Shown here one piece after another: positions 32,494 to 35,771 of a stretch of 35,771 nt of DNA. Made by a program: the position numbers and the translations under genes. The first letter of the stretch is position 1, and each line of letters opens with the position of its first letter. Location: the NCBI GenBank assembly GCA_020057555.1, contig JAGVFR010000005.1, positions 1 through 35,771 of the forward strand, given 5' to 3'. This DNA comes from a bacterium (GTDB taxonomy: Bacteria > Patescibacteriota > Patescibacteriia > UBA9934 > GWF2-40-263). The notes below the pieces were generated by a model, which had not been told where the DNA came from, did not search any database, and saw nothing but the letters and a program-made list of their open reading frames with translations.

Positions 32494-33756
32494 TCATGGA
32501 GTCAATGTAGTCGTTGAATTATTTTCTTCTTTTTCTTCCGTTACCTCCATTACTTCCGCTACTTCCTTTTCCTCCAATACTTCCTTTACTTCCTCTTCCT
32601 CTCCAATATTAATTTTCCATCCAGTTAGACGAGCGGCGAGACGAACGTTCTGACCGCCTTTTCCAATCGCAAGCGACAATTGATCCGCGTTCACTTTCAC
32701 ATGCGCGGAATGATCTGTCTCATCAACTCGAACTGATATAACTTTTGCCGGAGAGAGTGAGTGAGTGATAAATTCAACAGGATTTTTATTCCATTCGATT
32801 ATGTCTACCTTTTCACCGCCTAGTTCAGAAATAATTGTTTGAATGCGAGTGCCGCGCTGACCAATGCACGCGCCAATTGGATCAATAGATTCGTCGCTTG
32901 TGAAAACAGCAACTTTCGAACGTGATCCAGCCTCACGAGCAATAGCTCGAAGTTCAACAGAACCTTCTGAAACTTCGGGAATTTCAACCGCAAACAATTT
33001 TCGCACCATTTCTTCTGATGTGCGTGAAACTAAAATTTCAGGACCTTTTGTTGTAAGACCAACTTGGCGAACATAAACCTTGATTCGATCGCCAGTATTA
33101 TATCGTTCTGAAGTAATTTGATCTTCAGGTCGCATGATCGCAGTTGTTCGACCAAGATCAACCAAAACAACTCGCCCTTCGCGACGTTGAACTGTTCCAT
33201 TCAAAATTTCACCTTCTTGTCCTTTGAATTCATTGTAAACAACTTCGCGTTCTGCTTCTCGCAATTTTTGTGTGATAACTTGCTTTGCTGTCATCGCGGC
33301 CATACGACCAAACTCTTCTGCTTGAGGAAGTTCATTTCGAATCACATCCCCAATTTTTGTATTGTGTTTCAAAATTTGTGCTTCAGAAAGCATGATGTCT
33401 GTTTTTGGATTAAAACGCAAAACTATTTCTTCTTCAAGCGAAATAGTTGGAATCGGCTCGCCCTTTTTTCTAGCATCTTCAACTTGAAGAGCAAGTTGCT
33501 CTGCTTTTTGACGACGCTCTACATCTTGATGCTCTAATTCTTCCAAATCAATATCTTCAACAACAGTTTTTACATCCCACACTTGCATTGAACCATCGGT
33601 TGGATCAAATTTAGTTTCAATGTTTTGATTTTTATCTCCAAAATCTTTTCGATATGCCGCACCAAGTGCAGATTCGATTGCGTCAATTACAGCCTCGTAT
33701 TGGAGGCCTTTTTCTTCGACTATTTGTCTGATTGCTTGTTCGATTGCGGAAGGCAT
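32494..33756 (-). CDS. nusA: Transcription termination/antitermination factor NusA
   Basis: A 420-residue NusA that binds RNA polymerase and RNA and affects pausing, termination and antitermination. The N-terminal domain (IEQAIRQIVEEKGLQYEAVIDAIESALGAAYRKDFG) is followed by an inserted Glu/Lys-rich stretch, S1 (LNGTVQRREGRVVLVDLGRTTAIM, ~190), KH1 (IGACIGQRGTRIQTII, ~290) and KH2 (SLAIGKGGQNVRLAARLTGW, ~375), then an acidic low-complexity tail. I start at MPSAIEQAI (ATG at 33756); an extra 10 codons upstream would cross into a hairpin-rich gap. No ribosome site is visible. It lies between yraN and yidC. Confidence 0.95.
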   Translation of the reverse strand: MPSAIEQAIRQIVEEKGLQYEAVIDAIESALGAAYRKDFGDKNQNIETKFDPTDGSMQVWDVKTVVEDIDLEELEHQDVERRQKAEQLALQVEDARKKGEPIPTISLEEEIVLRFNPKTDIMLSEAQILKHNTKIGDVIRNELPQAEEFGRMAAMTAKQVITQKLREAEREVVYNEFKGQEGEILNGTVQRREGRVVLVDLGRTTAIMRPEDQITSERYNTGDRIKVYVRQVGLTTKGPEILVSRTSEEMVRKLFAVEIPEVSEGSVELRAIAREAGSRSKVAVFTSDESIDPIGACIGQRGTRIQTIISELGGEKVDIIEWNKNPVEFITHSLSPAKVISVRVDETDHSAHVKVNADQLSLAIGKGGQNVRLAARLTGWKINIGEEEEVKEVLEEKEVAEVMEVTEEKEENNSTTTLTP

Positions 33757-33788
33757 ATGGTAGAGAAGATGGTGAGTTGTTAACAACA

Positions 33789-33810
33789 GAACCCGTCTTT
33801 CGACAGGTTC
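33789..33810 (-). other. GNRA-capped hairpin between yraN and nusA
   Basis: On the minus strand GAACCTGTC, GAAA, GACGGGTTC makes a 9-bp stem with one U-G pair and a GAAA tetraloop. The opposite strand would have an A-C mismatch, so minus-strand RNA is favoured. It resembles a GTCGAAAGAC palindrome word often seen as a dispersed repeat. It lies 33 bases before the nusA ATG. Confidence 0.55.
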
Positions 33811-33825
33811 AACAGTGCTTAAACT

Positions 33826-34194
33826 TTACCAAACACTGTCTGGAATGTCAATGGCTTTGAGATGAGTTATTCGAGCTTTGGACAAAAACTCAACTGCTAC
33901 AACGTCAATGCGCCACTGTGTGTTTGGATTCTTTGATCGAAGATATGCAAGACCGCACCGAACGATATGACGAAGCTTTTGTCGTGTTACGCTTTCTTCA
34001 GGATATCCAAATGTTGATGTTTGACGAGCTTTTACTTCAACAAAAACGACCTCGTCGCCATCTTGACAAACAAGGTCTATTTCTCCAAATGGAGATTTAT
34101 ATTGATGTTCGAGAATCCGAAATCCTTTGTTTTCCAAATATTCAGCAACAGCTTTTTCAACTGAAGTTCCAAATTCACGACGATGGTCTGACAT
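33826..34194 (-). CDS. yraN: YraN family (UPF0102) endonuclease-like protein
   Basis: A 122-residue protein. EKAVAEYLENKGFRILEHQYKSPFGEIDLVCQDGDEVVFVEVKARQ shows the family pattern, with the GEIDLV and FVEVK motifs of a small PD-(D/E)XK nuclease fold, then YPEESVTRQKLRHIVRCGLAYL. The cellular role of the family is poorly known; DNA processing is supposed from the fold. It starts three bases after the upstream membrane protein gene ends and precedes nusA. Confidence 0.9.
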   Translation of the reverse strand: MSDHRREFGTSVEKAVAEYLENKGFRILEHQYKSPFGEIDLVCQDGDEVVFVEVKARQTSTFGYPEESVTRQKLRHIVRCGLAYLRSKNPNTQWRIDVVAVEFLSKARITHLKAIDIPDSVW

Positions 34195-34197
34195 AAA

Positions 34198-34611
34198 TTA
34201 CTTCTTGCGGCGAGGTGGAAAATATTTTTTCTGTTCTGCTTTCAAAGATTCATGCGCGCGAAGTTCTGGGATTGTGCGCCTAACAAAACGCAATAGAAAG
34301 AAACCCCAGACAATAATTCCAATTAACCAAAACAGATACCAAAACCTTGAACCAAATAATCTAATCTGTTCAAAACTGAAAAAGTACAAAACCGCGCCAA
34401 GAATTCCCATTGTCACAAGCAATGTTGCGCCACGCTCAATTACTTCTCGAATGTGACGATCGTCTGTTCTGTTTGAAGAGACAATTCGGGCAACAATGCC
34501 CAGCACAAAAAGAAGAGCAAAAAAAACAAAGATTATTTTCCCAGACGTTCCGCCAACAAGTGCTGGTTGAAGAGTGAACCAATAAGATGGGTCAAGAAAA
34601 TTATTAAACAT
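34198..34611 (-). CDS. Hypothetical membrane protein
   Basis: A 137-residue membrane protein with three likely segments: KIIFVFFALLFVLGIVARIV (residues ~25-44), LLVTMGILGAVLYFF (~64-78) and FWYLFWLIGIIVWGFFLL (~91-108), ending in a basic cytoplasmic tail (KKYFPPRRKK). I recall similar genes beside yraN in Patescibacteria, without a known function. The N-terminal LDPSYWFTLQP is conserved-looking. It starts at an ATG at 34611; the sequence just upstream is a GTAGCA microrepeat. Confidence 0.6.
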   Translation of the reverse strand: MFNNFLDPSYWFTLQPALVGGTSGKIIFVFFALLFVLGIVARIVSSNRTDDRHIREVIERGATLLVTMGILGAVLYFFSFEQIRLFGSRFWYLFWLIGIIVWGFFLLRFVRRTIPELRAHESLKAEQKKYFPPRRKK

Positions 34612-34636
34612 AGTAGAGTAGCAAAGTAGCAGAGGA
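34612..34636. repeat. GTAGCAAAGTAGCAG microrepeat before the membrane protein gene
   Basis: A third copy of the low-complexity run seen at 25602-25635 and 31640-31757 (AGTAGAGTAGCAAAGTAGCAGAG). It fills most of the 37-base gap between the membrane protein (34198-34611) and the methyltransferase gene. Confidence 0.55.
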
Positions 34637-34648
34637 GATCACTATAAG

Positions 34649-35209
34649 TCAAGTTGTTGAAAGTTTGAAAAGCAAACCCCAATGCTGTGGCCCTGCATCA
34701 AAAGCTTCGAGTAGACGAAATCCTTGTTCAACAAAAAGCTTGTGCACATCATCTGAACGAACGCGCCTTTGTTCATCAACAATCATTGATCCAACTCCTG
34801 GTTTCCAATCAACAACAAGAACTCGTCCATTTTCGCGAAGCAATCGCTTTGCTTCATCAACAGGAACACTGGTTTTAATTAAAACGCGAGCAACATTCAC
34901 AAACGAAATAATATGCAAAGAGCTCGCTGGAATTTTCACTCCTCCCAATCGTTCAAAGTCGCCCCAAACAATGTGAAGGTTTGTCACGTTCTCCATTTGC
35001 GCCCGACTTTCAACTGATTGAAGCGCGTCTTTTAGAATGTCTACCGCGTACACTTCACCACCAGGACCAACAATCTCGCAAGCAGGCAAAACAAAATGCC
35101 CAAGCATGCCAGCGCCAAGATCCGCATAGTGCATATCAATCGTAAGACCAGCGCGGCGTAATATAGCCTCGGAATCGAGAAGCGCGCGACCTGAAGGAAG
35201 GATAGGCAT
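34649..35209 (-). CDS. Class I SAM-dependent methyltransferase
   Basis: A 186-residue Rossmann-fold methyltransferase. ADLGAGMLGHFVLP (motif I, residues ~29-42, with Gly-Ala-Gly in place of the commoner Gly-x-Gly-x-Gly), GEVYAVDI (motif II), WGDFERL (motif III-like) and RENGRVLVVDWKPG are visible. Substrate unknown; the pattern fits small general methyltransferases. It starts two bases after the small membrane protein ends, and is followed by a 37-base gap with a microrepeat. Confidence 0.8.
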   Translation of the reverse strand: MPILPSGRALLDSEAILRRAGLTIDMHYADLGAGMLGHFVLPACEIVGPGGEVYAVDILKDALQSVESRAQMENVTNLHIVWGDFERLGGVKIPASSLHIISFVNVARVLIKTSVPVDEAKRLLRENGRVLVVDWKPGVGSMIVDEQRRVRSDDVHKLFVEQGFRLLEAFDAGPQHWGLLFKLSTT

Positions 35210-35211
35210 AA

Positions 35212-35463
35212 TTATGTGTGCGTAAGAAGTTTCGCAATGCTTGTTAAAACATCAGATATCACATTTGTGGCAATGAAAATTCCGATAAAGGTCACACCAA
35301 CTCCAAGAAGTTTATAAAAAAAACGTGTGCCACCTGGGCCAAATTTATCTTCAGCAAACTGAACTTCACCAAACCACTCAAGCAGGGTCTCGGTTTTTTT
35401 TACCATTAAAAATCCAATGATCATTACAATGAGGCCCAAAGGAATACGATAAAATGCGGACAT
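35212..35463 (-). CDS. Small two-span membrane protein
   Basis: An 83-residue protein with two hydrophobic segments (residues ~7-21, IPLGLIVMIIGFLMV, and ~48-70, FYKLLGVGVTFIGIFIATNVISD) joined by a polar loop with FAEDKFGPGGTRFF. From memory, a family with an Asp/Phe-Gly-Pro-Gly-Gly-Thr loop is common in Patescibacteria; its function is unknown. It starts at an ATG at 35463, 33 bases from the promoter of tRNA-Leu on the other strand. Confidence 0.6.
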   Translation of the reverse strand: MSAFYRIPLGLIVMIIGFLMVKKTETLLEWFGEVQFAEDKFGPGGTRFFYKLLGVGVTFIGIFIATNVISDVLTSIAKLLTHT

Positions 35464-35495
35464 ACTAGATGGTAGTTTATCATAAGAAGTGCCAC

Positions 35496-35524
35496 TTGAA
35501 AATTTTCAAGGCTTTATCTATAAT
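35496..35524 (+). promoter_or_regulatory. Promoter of tRNA-Leu
   Basis: TTGAAA (35496-35501), 17 bases, TATAAT (35519-35524), a near-consensus sigma-70 promoter. The start would be near 35531, eight bases before the mature tRNA. Confidence 0.85.
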
Positions 35525-35538
35525 GCCCGAGCAATAAT

Positions 35539-35622
35539 GCGCGGGTGGTGAAATGGTATACACGCAGGATTGAGGTTCCTGTGCCGCAAGGCGTGGAGGT
35601 TCGACTCCTCTTCCGCGCACCA
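35539..35622 (+). tRNA. tRNA-Leu(GAG)
   Basis: An 84-base class II tRNA with the CCA end encoded. The acceptor stem is GCGCGGG with CCGCGC (and a G-T first pair), the anticodon stem CAGGA/TCCTG carries the loop TTGAGGT with anticodon GAG at 35572-35574, a long variable arm (GTGCCGCAAGGCGT) marks leucine, and the T-arm GTTCGACTC is normal. It reads CUC and CUU leucine codons. Confidence 0.95.
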
Positions 35623-35771
35623 AATTGGACTTCGTGATTTTTTGTGGGGGGAAGCAGAGGTTTGCTCGCCGTGCCTGCGGGCGCGGCTCGCAAGGAATTG
35701 GGCGGTAAAATCAAACGGCGGGGCGAAATCCCAAGAAACAATTTTTTCGGAAATGAGGCGGTTCGTTCCAA

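Noticed and set aside
35514-35771. An 85-codon minus-strand frame at the right edge
   Set aside because: It covers tRNA-Leu and its promoter; the tRNA is clear and the frame has no ribosome site.

Overview
The window looks like a chromosomal piece of a Patescibacteria (Candidate Phyla Radiation) genome, most likely a Parcubacteria-type lineage. The assignment rests on family recognition from memory. The main clues are a 3123-residue Cys-rich surface protein beside a thrombospondin-3-repeat membrane protein, a start-of-window protein of a type I recall as multi-copy in these genomes, a YCF48-propeller surface protein with the C-terminal repeats typical of the group, and compact housekeeping operons. 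TGA is used as a stop (for example in the epimerase and ligase genes), so this is not a code-25 lineage. No search could be run.

Layout. Positions 1-13100 are accessory, with many switches of strand, strong individual promoters, intrinsic terminators and dispersed repeats. They hold a truncated hypothetical protein (minus), a secreted propeller protein (667-3660), a membrane-anchored HExxH protein (3912-4550), a small membrane protein, a minus-strand operon of two related metallopeptidase-like proteins and a nuclease-like protein (5062-7346), a YcaO-CysS operon with its own promoter and structured leader (7517-10452), a radical SAM/SPASM protein (10525-11670) and a Cys-rich lipoprotein (11933-12691). 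A repeat cluster follows. From 13121 to 35463 every gene is on the minus strand: giant surface protein, TSP3 protein, ksgA, tsaC, a sugar-nucleotide epimerase, prfB with a programmed +1 frameshift, a small membrane protein, groEL-groES behind a CIRCE-like operator, an O-antigen-ligase-like protein, a nucleotidyltransferase-like protein, yidC, nusA, yraN, a membrane protein, a methyltransferase and a small membrane protein. tRNA-Leu(GAG) lies on the plus strand at the right end behind a near-consensus promoter. The last 149 bases (35623-35771) are locally GC-rich and hold nothing I can name.

How the genes may work together. The most interesting part is 5-12 kb. A YcaO enzyme of the azoline-forming type is encoded 31 bases upstream of a complete cysteinyl-tRNA synthetase. 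Their leader carries a 22-codon ORF ending in a Cys/Ser/Thr-rich tail, then a perfect 15-bp hairpin. A radical SAM/SPASM enzyme with an unusual CX5CX2C cluster motif is next door, and three proteins with HExxH or HExxxH motifs lie within about 7 kb. This is compatible with an undescribed peptide-modification (RiPP-like) locus, or alternatively with a regulatory leader peptide controlling the operon.

A second candidate is a pair of long hairpins with a shared asymmetric core. One sits at the predicted 5' end of the prfB transcript and the other at the start of tsaC in opposite orientation. They may be copies of a structured RNA or of a palindromic mobile element.
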